NCBI RefSeq assembly: GCF_000787855.1
Contig: NZ_BBPQ01000056.1
Span: 1 to 49,932, forward strand
From: Streptacidiphilus anmyonensis
Lineage (GTDB): Bacteria > Actinomycetota > Actinomycetes > Streptomycetales > Streptomycetaceae
DNA length: 49,932 bases
Reading direction: 5' to 3'
The notes beneath the pieces are model-generated. The model saw nothing but the letters and a program-made list of their open reading frames with translations. It did no database searches and had not been told where the DNA came from. The position numbers were made by a program, and so were the translations under genes. Position 1 is the stretch's first letter. The number at the start of each line of letters is the position of its first letter. Positions 7,910-15,546 of the stretch are shown piece after piece.

Positions 7910-9763
7910 TCAGATGTCGAGCGTGACGTCGTAGTTGCGCAGCCAGGTGTCGAGCGCCAGCACGATCTCCGCGGAGTTGCGCAGGTCCGCGCCCGGGGCG
8001 CTCGCGACGGCGTCGGAGGTGGCGCCGAGGTCCAGCAGGTCGCGGACGGGTGCGTCGCGGTCCGCGAGCAGGGCGCGCAGGTCCGCGCGCAGGACCTCGG
8101 CGTAGCCGGGGTCCTGGGTGGACGGGTAGGGGCTCTTGACGCGCTCGGCGACCACGTCCGGCAGGACGTCGCGGGTCGCGGCCCGCAGCAGGGACTTCTC
8201 CCGGCCGTCGAAGGTCTTCATCGCCCAGGGGGCGTTGAAGACGTACTCGACCAGCCGGTGGTCGCAGAACGGGACGCGGACCTCCAGGCCGGTCGCCATG
8301 GAGGCGCGGTCCTTGCGGTCGAGCAGGCTCTGCACGAAGCGGGTCAGGTGGAGGTGGCTGATCTCCCGCATCCGGCGCTCCAGTCCGCTCTCGCCCGCGA
8401 GGCGCGGTACCTCGGCGATCGCCTCGTGGTAGCGGGCCTGCTGGTAGCCGGCGACGTCGATCTTGCCGAGCAGGCCGGGGGCGAGCAGGGCGTCGCGGCC
8501 GCGGACGGTGCTCTCGGCGGCGAAGCCCCGCTCGATGACCCACAGCCACGGGAAGGAGCCGGCGGCGACGGCCTCGGGGTCGTGGAACCAGGAGTAGCCG
8601 CCGAAGATCTCGTCCGCGGACTCGCCCGACAGGGCGACCGTGGTCTGCTCGCGGATGGCCTTGAACAGCAGGTAGAGGGAGGTGTCGCCCTCCCCCAGCC
8701 CGATGGGCAGGTCGCGGGCGAGCAGGACGGCGTCGCGGTGCCCGCGCTGGGTGAGGTCGGCGGTTTCCAGCACGATGTCGCGGTGGTCGGCGGCGACGTG
8801 CTCGGCGAGCGCGTGGGCGTAGGGGCCGTCGGGCGTGGCGCGCAGCGCGTCGGGGCGGAAGTTCTCGGTCTGGCCGACGAAGTCGACGGCGAAGGAGCGC
8901 ACCGGGCCGTGTCCGCTCTCGCGCAGGGCCTTGGCGGCCAGGGCGGTGACGGCGGAGGAGTCCAGGCCGCCGGAGAGCAGCGTGCACAGCGGCACGTCGG
9001 CGATGAGCTGGCGCTCGACGATGTCGTCGAGCAGCTCGCGCACGTGCCGGATCGTGGTGTCGAGGTCGTCGGTGTGCTCCTTGGCCGCAAGCGCCCAGTA
9101 GCGGCGCTCGGTCAGGCCGCCGCGGCGGACCCGCAGGGTGTGGCCGGGGCGCAGTTCGTGCATGCCGCGGTATACGGCGTGGCCGGGGGTCTTCACGAAG
9201 GCCAGCAGCTCGGCCAGGCCCTCGCGGTCGACGACGGCGCGGGCGAGGGGGTGGGCCAGGATCGCCTTGGGTTCGGAGCCGAACAGGACGCCGTCGGCGG
9301 TCGGGTAGTAGTAGAGCGGCTTGATGCCCATCCGGTCGCGCACCAGCAGCAGCTCCTCGCTGCGCGGGTCCCACAGCGCGAAGGCGTACATGCCGTTGAG
9401 GCGGTGGGTGAAGTCCTCGCCCCACTCGAGGTAGGCGTGCAGGGCGACCTCGGTGTCGCTGGCGGTGGTGAACGCGTGGCCGCGGGCGGCGAGCTCGGCG
9501 CGCAGCTCGCGGTAGTTGTAGATCTCGCCGCTGTAGGTGGTGGCGAGCAGGGTGCGGCCGTCGTGGGTGACGGTCATCGGCTGGGCGCCGCCCTCGAGGT
9601 CGATGACGGCGAGGCGGCGGTGGCCGAGGGCGGCGTGGGTGTCGAGCCAGAGCCCGCCGGCGTCGGGGCCGCGGTCGGTCATGGTGGCGTTCATCGCGGC
9701 GAGGGTGGCGTGCTCGGTGGTCAGGTCCCGGTCGTAGGAGACCCATCCGGTGATCCCGCACAT
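7910..9763 (-). CDS. asnB: Glutamine-hydrolysing asparagine synthetase
   Basis: A 617-residue AsnB. The N-terminal class II glutaminase domain begins MCGITGWVSYD, with Cys2 as the nucleophile exposed once Met is removed. It includes HRRLAVIDLEGGAQPM, SGEIYNYRELRAELAARGH and the DTEVALHAYLEWGEDFTHRL segment. The C-terminal synthetase domain (from about residue 240) carries the ATP-pyrophosphatase P-loop LLSGGLDSSAV and, later, ALSGESADEIFGGYSWF. It converts aspartate, glutamine and ATP to asparagine, glutamate, AMP and PPi. Length is slightly above the E. coli enzyme, typical of the actinobacterial type. A good promoter lies about 90 bases upstream, leaving a leader of about 80 bases. The gene is monocistronic and convergent with the DUF2993 gene. 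Confidence 0.96.
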   Translation of the reverse strand: MCGITGWVSYDRDLTTEHATLAAMNATMTDRGPDAGGLWLDTHAALGHRRLAVIDLEGGAQPMTVTHDGRTLLATTYSGEIYNYRELRAELAARGHAFTTASDTEVALHAYLEWGEDFTHRLNGMYAFALWDPRSEELLLVRDRMGIKPLYYYPTADGVLFGSEPKAILAHPLARAVVDREGLAELLAFVKTPGHAVYRGMHELRPGHTLRVRRGGLTERRYWALAAKEHTDDLDTTIRHVRELLDDIVERQLIADVPLCTLLSGGLDSSAVTALAAKALRESGHGPVRSFAVDFVGQTENFRPDALRATPDGPYAHALAEHVAADHRDIVLETADLTQRGHRDAVLLARDLPIGLGEGDTSLYLLFKAIREQTTVALSGESADEIFGGYSWFHDPEAVAAGSFPWLWVIERGFAAESTVRGRDALLAPGLLGKIDVAGYQQARYHEAIAEVPRLAGESGLERRMREISHLHLTRFVQSLLDRKDRASMATGLEVRVPFCDHRLVEYVFNAPWAMKTFDGREKSLLRAATRDVLPDVVAERVKSPYPSTQDPGYAEVLRADLRALLADRDAPVRDLLDLGATSDAVASAPGADLRNSAEIVLALDTWLRNYDVTLDI

Positions 9764-9849
9764 ACGGCGTGGTGCCTTTCTGCGAGGGTCGGCGCGGCGC
9801 CCCGGGTGGGCGGGGCGTGGCCGGTCCGCTGCGGCCCGCCGACATGATC

Positions 9850-9878
9850 ACGCTAAGTAGTTTGGATGCAGAGCGCAA
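9850..9878 (-). promoter_or_regulatory. asnB promoter
   Basis: On the minus strand TTGCGC (9878-9873) is followed after exactly 17 bases by TAGCGT (9855-9850), a good SigA-type match for an actinomycete. The expected start near 9843 gives a leader of about 80 bases. An 11-base palindrome (GCAATCATTGC, 9875-9885) overlaps the -35 and may be an operator. Confidence 0.65.
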
Positions 9879-10103
9879 TCATTGCCCGGCCTCAAAGTCA
9901 TGTTCAGGCCAATGGCGCAACACTGCCCTGAGCAGGGTGGACGCCCGCCGCCGCCGGGCGCCGCCGCCGTTCGGCGGCAGCGGAGCGGCCCTCCGGCCTC
10001 GCGCGGATGTGACCCGATCCCGACGGGTCGTGCACGCTCGACCGGCCGCAGGGGCTGCCGGGAAAACGGGAGACGGGCCACCGGTTCCTCAAGTGAGGCG
10101 AAA

Positions 10104-10117
10104 GTGAAACATGTCAC
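10104..10117. promoter_or_regulatory. Candidate CRP-family site upstream of pntAB
   Basis: GTGAAACATGTCAC matches the general CRP pattern GTGA-N6-TCAC and, from memory, the Streptomyces Crp motif GTG-N6-GNCAC. Its centre lies about 54 bases before the start implied by the TAGGTT hexamer at 10153-10158, within the range used by activating CRP proteins. Confidence 0.55.
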
Positions 10118-10169
10118 GGTCCTGACCGGTCGGTATGCCCGCGCCCGACGGGTAGGTTCCTGCGACCAA

Positions 10170-10204
10170 GGGGGAAGGAGTCCCTACAACACTCCGCTTC
10201 CCCC
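10170..10204 (+). promoter_or_regulatory. 5' leader hairpin of pntAB
   Basis: GGGGGAAG (10170-10177) pairs with CTTCCCCC (10197-10204), and GAGT (10178-10181) pairs with ACTC (10191-10194), leaving a 2-base CG bulge and a 9-base loop. If transcription starts near 10165, this is at the very 5' end of the mRNA, suggesting a stability or attenuation element. Confidence 0.45.
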
Positions 10205-10252
10205 GATCGCGGATCCCCCGTCACACCCTCCCCTGACGAGAGAACACGAGAC

Positions 10253-11818
10253 ATGTCTGCTCAAGAACCCGCGCACCACCCACCACAGCGCATCGGCGTC
10301 GTCGCCGAGTCCGCCTCCGGGGAGACGCGCGTCGCCGCCACCCCGGCGACCGTACGCCAGCTGCTGGGCCTCGGCTACGAGGTCGTCGTCGAGTCCGGGG
10401 CCGGATCGGCCTCCGGCTTCACCGACGAGGCCTATCTCGACGCCGGCGCGGGAATCGCGGGCAGCGGCGAGCCCTGGGAAGCGGACGTGGTCCTGAAGGT
10501 CAACGCCCCCACCGACGCGGAGATCGCCCGGCTGCGCGAGGGCGCGACGCTCGTCGGCCTGCTCGCCCCCGCGCAGAAGCCCGAACTCCTCCAGGCGCTC
10601 GCCGCCGCCGGGGTGACCGCCCTCTCCCTGGACGCCGTGCCCCGCATCTCGCGCGCCCAGTCGATGGACGTGCTCTCCTCCATGGCGAACATCGCCGGGT
10701 ACCGGGCCGTCATCGAGGCCGCGCACGTCTTCGGCCGGTTCTTCACCGGCCAGGTCACCGCGGCCGGCAAGGTCCCCCCGGCGAAGGTCCTCGTCGCCGG
10801 GGCGGGCGTGGCCGGTCTCGCGGCGATCGGCGCCGCGTCCTCGCTCGGCGCGATCGTGCGCGCCACCGACCCGCGCCCCGAGGTCGCCGACCAGGTGAAG
10901 TCGCTGGGCGGCGAGTACCTGCCGGTCAACGTCGTGCAGGAGCAGAGCACCGACGGCTACGCCAAGGCCACCTCCGCCGACTACGACCGCGCCGCGGCCG
11001 AGCTCTACCACGAGCAGGCCAAGGACGTGGACATCGTCGTCACCACCGCGCTCATCCCCGGCCGCCCCGCCCCGCGCCTGCTGACGGCCGACGACGTGGC
11101 GGCGATGAAGCCGGGCAGCGTCGTCGTCGACATGGCCGCCGCGATGGGCGGCAACGTCGAGGGCACGGTCGCGGGCCGGGCCGTGGTGACCGACAACGGC
11201 GTCACCATCATCGGCTACACCGACCTCGCCTCCCGGCTGCCCGCCCAGGCGTCGCAGCTGTTCGGCACCAACCTGGTGAACCTGATCAAGCTGCTGACGC
11301 CCGGCAAGGACGGGCAGCTGACGATCGACTTCGAGGACGTCGTCCAGCGGGCCGTCACCGTCGCGCAGAGCGGCGACGTCACCTGGCCGCCGCCGCCCGT
11401 CTCGGTCTCCGCCGCGCCCGCCGCGCAGCCGGCCGCCGCCCCGGCCAAGCCCGAGCCCAAGCAGCCGAAGCTGACCCCCGCGGGCCGCTTCTCCCTCATC
11501 GGCGCCGGAATGCTCGCGATGTTCCTGCTGGTGGCCTTCGCGCCCGCGCAGCTCGCGGAGAACTTCACGGTGTTCGCACTCGCGGTGGTCATCGGCTACT
11601 ACGTCATCGGCAAGGTGCACCACGCGCTGCACACCCCGCTGATGTCGGTGACCAACGCGATCTCCGGCATCGTCGTGATCGGCGCCCTGCTGCAGATCGG
11701 GCACGAGAGCTGGGTCGTCACCGCGCTGTCCTGCGTGGCGATCCTGCTGACGAGCGTCAACATCTTCGGAGGTTTCGCCGTCACCCGCCGCATGCTGTCC
11801 ATGTTCTCGAAAGGCTGA
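10253..11818 (+). CDS. pntA: NAD(P) transhydrogenase, alpha subunit
   Basis: A 521-residue subunit of the proton-translocating Re/Si-specific transhydrogenase. The NAD-binding dI domain (residues 10-385) opens with RIGVVAESASGETRVAATPA, includes QSMDVLSSMANIAGYRAVIE, the Rossmann loop VAGAGVAGLAAIGAASSLGA and DLASRLPAQASQLFGTNLVN. An Ala/Pro linker (AAPAAQPAAAPAKPEPKQPK) joins it to about four membrane helices (residues 410-520). With PntB it couples hydride transfer between NADH and NADP+ to proton movement, supplying NADPH. This is the two-subunit E. coli-type split. The ribosome site is weak (GAGAG upstream). pntB follows after 6 bases. Confidence 0.96.
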   Translation: MSAQEPAHHPPQRIGVVAESASGETRVAATPATVRQLLGLGYEVVVESGAGSASGFTDEAYLDAGAGIAGSGEPWEADVVLKVNAPTDAEIARLREGATLVGLLAPAQKPELLQALAAAGVTALSLDAVPRISRAQSMDVLSSMANIAGYRAVIEAAHVFGRFFTGQVTAAGKVPPAKVLVAGAGVAGLAAIGAASSLGAIVRATDPRPEVADQVKSLGGEYLPVNVVQEQSTDGYAKATSADYDRAAAELYHEQAKDVDIVVTTALIPGRPAPRLLTADDVAAMKPGSVVVDMAAAMGGNVEGTVAGRAVVTDNGVTIIGYTDLASRLPAQASQLFGTNLVNLIKLLTPGKDGQLTIDFEDVVQRAVTVAQSGDVTWPPPPVSVSAAPAAQPAAAPAKPEPKQPKLTPAGRFSLIGAGMLAMFLLVAFAPAQLAENFTVFALAVVIGYYVIGKVHHALHTPLMSVTNAISGIVVIGALLQIGHESWVVTALSCVAILLTSVNIFGGFAVTRRMLSMFSKG

Positions 11819-11824
11819 GCCGAG

Positions 11825-13285
11825 ATGACCTCCATGACGGCCTCCCACGCCGCCGACCTGGTCGCCGCGCTGCTGTTCATCCTCAGCCTGGCGGGCCTGT
11901 CCCAGCACCGCACCTCCCGCGCCGGCGTCGTCTACGGCATCGCCGGGATGGCGCTCGCGCTGGTCGCCACCATCGTGGTCGCCGCGCAGAGCATCACCGC
12001 CGGCGCCGTCGCGCTGATCCTGGTCGCGATGGCGATCGGCGCCGTCGTCGGCCTGTGGCGGGCCCGCAGCGTCGAGATGACGCAGATGCCCGAGCTGATC
12101 GCCGTCCTGCACAGCTTCGTCGGCCTGGCCGCCGTGCTGGTGGGCTGGAACAGCTACCTCGAGGTGGAGCGGCACGGCACGGCGCAGACCCGGATCGCCG
12201 CGGACCTGCTGAGCATCCACCACGCCGAGGTGTTCATCGGCATCTTCATCGGCGCGGTCACCTTCACCGGCTCGATCGTGGCGTTCCTGAAGCTGTCGGC
12301 GCGCATCAACTCGCGTCCGCTGATGCTGCCGGGCAAGAACTTCCTGAACCTGGGCGCGCTGGGCGCGTTCGTGGCGCTCACGGCGTGGTTCACCGTCAGT
12401 CCGAGCCTGCCGCTGATGATCGTGGTGACGGTGCTGGCGCTGGCGCTGGGCTGGCACCTGGTCGCCTCGATCGGCGGCGGCGACATGCCCGTCGTCGTGT
12501 CGATGCTGAACAGCTACTCGGGCTGGGCGGCGGCCGCGGCCGGCTTCCTGCTCGACAACAACCTGCTCATCGTCACCGGCGCGCTGGTGGGCTCCTCCGG
12601 CGCCTACCTCTCCTACATCATGTGCAGGGCGATGAACCGGTCCTTCATCTCCGTCATCGCGGGCGGCTTCGGCATCGAGGCGCCGTCCAGCCAGGAGGAG
12701 GAGCAGGGCGAGCACCGCGAGGTGCGCGCCGAGGAGGCGGCGGAGCTGCTGGCCACCGCCCGTTCGGTGATCATCACCCCCGGCTACGGCATGGCCGTCG
12801 CCCAGGCGCAGCACCCCGTCGCGGAGCTGACGCGTCAGCTGCGCGAGCGTGGCGTCGAGGTCCGCTTCGGCGTCCACCCCGTCGCCGGCCGCCTGCCCGG
12901 CCACATGAACGTGCTGCTGGCCGAGGCGAAGGTCCCCTACGACATCGTCCTGGAGATGGACGAGATCAACGAGGACTTCGCCGCCACCTCGGTCGTGCTG
13001 GTCATCGGCGCCAACGACACCGTCAACCCGGCCGCGGCCGAGGACCCGGGCAGCCCGATCGCCGGCATGCCGGTGCTGCGGGTCTGGGAGGCGGAGAGCG
13101 TCATCGTCTTCAAGCGCTCGATGGCCTCCGGCTACGCGGGCGTGCAGAACCCGCTGTTCTTCCGCGAGAACAGCAGCATGCTCTTCGGCGACGCCAAGGC
13201 GAGCGTCGACGCGATCCTCCAGGCGCTCAGCACCGACGGCCGCCGGCCGGCCGCTCCGGCGCCGCGTCAGACGGTCGCGGGCTAG
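11825..13285 (+). CDS. pntB: NAD(P) transhydrogenase, beta subunit
   Basis: A 486-residue membrane subunit. About nine helices span residues 8-270 (dII), including [40 protein letters not shown] and the conserved [20 protein letters not shown]. The NADP-binding dIII domain (from about residue 310) carries [60 protein letters not shown] and [19 protein letters not shown], all typical of the family. It forms the proton channel with PntA and is clearly co-transcribed with it. A strong terminator begins 17 bases after the stop. Confidence 0.97.
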   Translation: MTSMTASHAADLVAALLFILSLAGLSQHRTSRAGVVYGIAGMALALVATIVVAAQSITAGAVALILVAMAIGAVVGLWRARSVEMTQMPELIAVLHSFVGLAAVLVGWNSYLEVERHGTAQTRIAADLLSIHHAEVFIGIFIGAVTFTGSIVAFLKLSARINSRPLMLPGKNFLNLGALGAFVALTAWFTVSPSLPLMIVVTVLALALGWHLVASIGGGDMPVVVSMLNSYSGWAAAAAGFLLDNNLLIVTGALVGSSGAYLSYIMCRAMNRSFISVIAGGFGIEAPSSQEEEQGEHREVRAEEAAELLATARSVIITPGYGMAVAQAQHPVAELTRQLRERGVEVRFGVHPVAGRLPGHMNVLLAEAKVPYDIVLEMDEINEDFAATSVVLVIGANDTVNPAAAEDPGSPIAGMPVLRVWEAESVIVFKRSMASGYAGVQNPLFFRENSSMLFGDAKASVDAILQALSTDGRRPAAPAPRQTVAG

Positions 13286-13302
13286 GCCCTCCCGCTCCAC
13301 CC

Positions 13303-13346
13303 CGGGTGCCCCGGTCTCCGCCTCGGAGGCCGGGGCACCCGATTTT
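13303..13346 (+). terminator. Rho-independent terminator of pntAB
   Basis: CGGGTGCCCCGG (13303-13314) pairs with CCGGGGCACCCG (13330-13341). Inside it, CTCCG pairs with CGGAG around a CCT loop, extending the stem to about 18 pairs, and TTTT follows at 13343-13346. Confidence 0.85.
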
Positions 13347-13445
13347 GACATTCCTTTACAACCCCGGCCCCGGGGTGCGTCGTCTCTCCTGCCGCTCGAC
13401 GCTCACCGCTCGATGCGTTCGGATCGACAAGGGAGACGCACGACC

Positions 13446-14225
13446 ATGCGCAGCAGCAGTAAGGCCCTGCGGGCCGCCGCCACCGGCGCCGCCTCGGTGG
13501 CGCTCGGGGCCTCGGCCCTCGCGTTCGCGCCGTTCGCCGGCGCGGCCACGCCGGCGACCACCCCCATGTGCACCACCGCCCAGCTGACCGGCGCGCTCGG
13601 CGGCGAGGACGCGGGCGCCGGACAGCTCTACTACGACGTGGTGCTCACCAACCACGGCTCCACCACCTGCCACCTCACCGGCTACCCCGGGGTGTCGGTG
13701 CTCGACTCGCACGGCAACCAGATCGGCGCGCCCGCCACCCACGACCCGCGGGCCTACGACACCGTCGAGCTGGCCCCGCACGCCTCGGCCACCACCACCA
13801 TCCACACCGGCAACCGGATGACGAACAACCCCGGCGAGTGCCGGCCCACCTCCACCTCGCTGCGCGTCTACCCGCCGGGCAACCGCGCCTCGCTGGTCGT
13901 CCCCGCCAAGGTGACGGTCTGCGACATCTTCACCCTCATCCCGATGGTCGCGGGCGGCAGCACCCTGCCCACCCCGCCGGCCGGCGGCGGCAGCGGCTCC
14001 GGCACGCCGACGGCCACACCGAGCTCCGGCTCCTCGGCGATCCCCTCGGCCGCGCCGACCTCGCAGGTCAGCGCGGTGCCGAGCGGCGCTCCCGCGACCG
14101 GTGAGGCGCCGACCTCCTCCGACGGATCCGGGGGCGCGCTGGCGGTCGGCGGCGGCGCGCTGCTGGTGGTCGGCGGCACGGGCGTCGCGGTCGCCCGTGC
14201 CCGGCGCTCCCGGGCGCGGGGCTGA
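13446..14225 (+). CDS. Secreted DUF4232 protein with C-terminal sorting-like anchor
   Basis: A 259-residue protein; the ATG at 13446 follows GGGAGAC. A signal peptide (ALRAAATGAASVALGASALA, cleavage near AGA-AT) leads to a DUF4232 domain (about residues 40-160) with four Cys in the positions expected for two disulfides (MCTTAQL, TTCHLTGYPG, GECRPTS, VTVCDIF). A Ser/Thr/Pro/Gly-rich, wall-spanning-like linker follows. The C-terminus has APATGE, then a hydrophobic segment (ALAVGGGALLVVGGTGVAVA) and an Arg-rich tail, the plan of a sortase sorting signal but with Ala instead of Leu at the first motif position. The next gene is sortase-like and starts on this stop codon. The domain is very similar to the one in the membrane protein two genes further on. 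Confidence 0.88.
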   Translation: MRSSSKALRAAATGAASVALGASALAFAPFAGAATPATTPMCTTAQLTGALGGEDAGAGQLYYDVVLTNHGSTTCHLTGYPGVSVLDSHGNQIGAPATHDPRAYDTVELAPHASATTTIHTGNRMTNNPGECRPTSTSLRVYPPGNRASLVVPAKVTVCDIFTLIPMVAGGSTLPTPPAGGGSGSGTPTATPSSGSSAIPSAAPTSQVSAVPSGAPATGEAPTSSDGSGGALAVGGGALLVVGGTGVAVARARRSRARG

Positions 14226-14899
14226 TGCCGCGTCGCCCGGAGGCGGCACGGTCGGCACGCTCGGGGCGGTCGGGGCGGCCGGGGCGGACCGCACGGACCG
14301 GTGTCGCGCTCGCGGCCTGCGGGCTGCTGCTCGCGGGCTGCGCCGCGCACGCCGACAGCTCCCCGCCGGCGGCCCCGGTGTCGGCGGGCGGGTCGGCGTC
14401 GGCCTCCGCGCCGTCCGGCGTTCCGGTCGCGCCGCTGGGCCGGTCGCTTCCGGTGGGGCTGACCATCGCGTCGATCGGCGTGCACGCGTCCGTGATGTCC
14501 GTCGGGCTGAACCCCGACGGCACGGTCGGCGTGCCGCCGATCGAGGCGAACGCGCCCGCCGCCTGGTACGACGGGACGCCGACGCCGGGCCAGACCGGCC
14601 CGTCGGTGATCCTCGGGCACGTCACCGTCGGGCAGTTCGGCGACGGGGTCTTCCTGCACCTGTCGCGGATGCGGCCGGGCGACCGGATCGAGGTGAAGCG
14701 GCAGGACGGCTCGACGGCGGTGTTCACCGTCGACCGGGTGCAGACCGTCGGCAAGTCCGCCTTCCCGACCTCGGCCGTCTACGGGAACGTCGACCACCCC
14801 GCGCTGCGTCTCATCACGTGCGGCGGCCCGCATCTGAGCGGCGGCGGCTATCCGGACAACGTGATCGTCTACGCCTCTCTCACCGGGACCGCGTCCTGA
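14225..14899 (+). CDS. Class F sortase-like lipoprotein lacking the usual catalytic Arg
   Basis: A 224-residue protein whose ATG overlaps the preceding stop by one base, so the two are coupled. The N-terminus is basic, then hydrophobic, ending in the lipobox LLAGC (Cys near residue 39), which predicts a lipoprotein. After a Ser/Ala/Pro linker comes a class F sortase domain (about residues 80-224): IASIGVHASVMSVGLNPDG, AAWYDGTPTPGQTGPSVILG, the catalytic His in GHVTVGQFGDGVF and the catalytic Cys in RLITCGG. The family normally has a catalytic Arg shortly after the Cys (about DR before SYxxNVVVYA); here the stretch reads PHLSGGGYPDNVIVYA, with no Arg. It may be an altered or inactive sortase. 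The adjacent DUF4232 protein is its obvious candidate substrate. Confidence 0.85.
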   Translation: MPRRPEAARSARSGRSGRPGRTARTGVALAACGLLLAGCAAHADSSPPAAPVSAGGSASASAPSGVPVAPLGRSLPVGLTIASIGVHASVMSVGLNPDGTVGVPPIEANAPAAWYDGTPTPGQTGPSVILGHVTVGQFGDGVFLHLSRMRPGDRIEVKRQDGSTAVFTVDRVQTVGKSAFPTSAVYGNVDHPALRLITCGGPHLSGGGYPDNVIVYASLTGTAS

Positions 14900-14949
14900 A
14901 CGTCGGGGTGCGCAGCCGGGAGTGGGCCGCGGAAACCGGGCCCGAGGTC

Positions 14950-15546
14950 ATGAGGGGGGCGGTCACCGCGGATCGCACGGAGCACACGGAACACGCGCAC
15001 GGGACCGAGCGCGCGCACGGCACGGAACGCGCGGGGCGCAGGGAGCGAAGAGAACGCCGCAAGGCGTCGGAGGAGGACGCGGCCGAACTGTTCCGCAGCC
15101 TCTACCCGCGCCTGGCGGGCTGGTGCCGTCGTCTGGTCGACGACGACGGCACCGCCCACGAGATCGCCTCCGAGGCCTTCACCCGGCTGTGGGCGCGCTG
15201 GACCACGGTCGACGAACCGACCGGGTTCCTCTACGTCACCTCCGCCAACCTGGTGCGCGACCACTGGCGCAGAATGGAGCGCGAACGGCGCGCGCTGCGC
15301 CGGGCGGGGCAGGAGGAGTCGGTGCGCCAGACCGTCGAGGGGGACGAGCCTTCGGTGCGGCTGCTGGTCCAGTCGCTCCCCGAGCGCCTGCGCGACCCGG
15401 TGCTGCTGTACTACTTCGCGGACCTGCCGGTGCGTGAGGTCGCGGCGCGCCTCGGCCGTCCCGAAGGCACCGTCAAGTCCGACCTGCGCACCGCCCGCGA
15501 ACTGCTCCGTGCGACCCTTGGGGGCTTCCATGACCCGATCCGCTGA
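14950..15546 (+). CDS. ECF-type RNA polymerase sigma factor
   Basis: A sigma-70 family protein of 198 residues from the ATG, or 212 if a GTG at 14908 is used; neither has a convincing ribosome site. The N-terminal tail is unusual: a repeated, charged stretch (TEHAHGTERAHGTERAGRRE). Region 2 (about residues 45-110) contains FRSLYPRLAGWCRRLVDDDG, HEIASEAFTRLWARW and TGFLYVTSANLVRDHWRR. Region 4 (about 135-190) contains SLPERLRDPVLLYYFADLPV, REVAARLGRPEGTVKSDL and RTARELLR. The next gene starts inside its last codons, a strong sign of a sigma/anti-sigma pair. Position after the DUF4232 and sortase genes suggests it controls this surface module. Confidence 0.88.
   Translation: MRGAVTADRTEHTEHAHGTERAHGTERAGRRERRERRKASEEDAAELFRSLYPRLAGWCRRLVDDDGTAHEIASEAFTRLWARWTTVDEPTGFLYVTSANLVRDHWRRMERERRALRRAGQEESVRQTVEGDEPSVRLLVQSLPERLRDPVLLYYFADLPVREVAARLGRPEGTVKSDLRTARELLRATLGGFHDPIR

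Larger units (their letters stand above)
9879..10252. other. Intergenic region between divergent asnB and pntA
   Basis: The 489-base gap between asnB and pntA holds the asnB promoter, a CRP-like box at 10104-10117, a possible pntA -10 (TAGGTT, 10153-10158) without a convincing -35, and a leader hairpin at 10170-10204. Frames in it show no start with a ribosome site or normal codon pattern, so I see no gene. Confidence 0.6.

Noticed and set aside
8258-9847. A 529-codon plus-strand frame opposite asnB.
   Set aside because: Shadow of asnB; no ribosome site and no recognisable domain.
10184-13351. A 1055-codon open frame on the minus strand across pntAB.
   Set aside because: It has the Gly/Arg/Asp/His-rich composition of antisense frames in high-GC DNA and no family motif; pntA and pntB on the other strand are certain.
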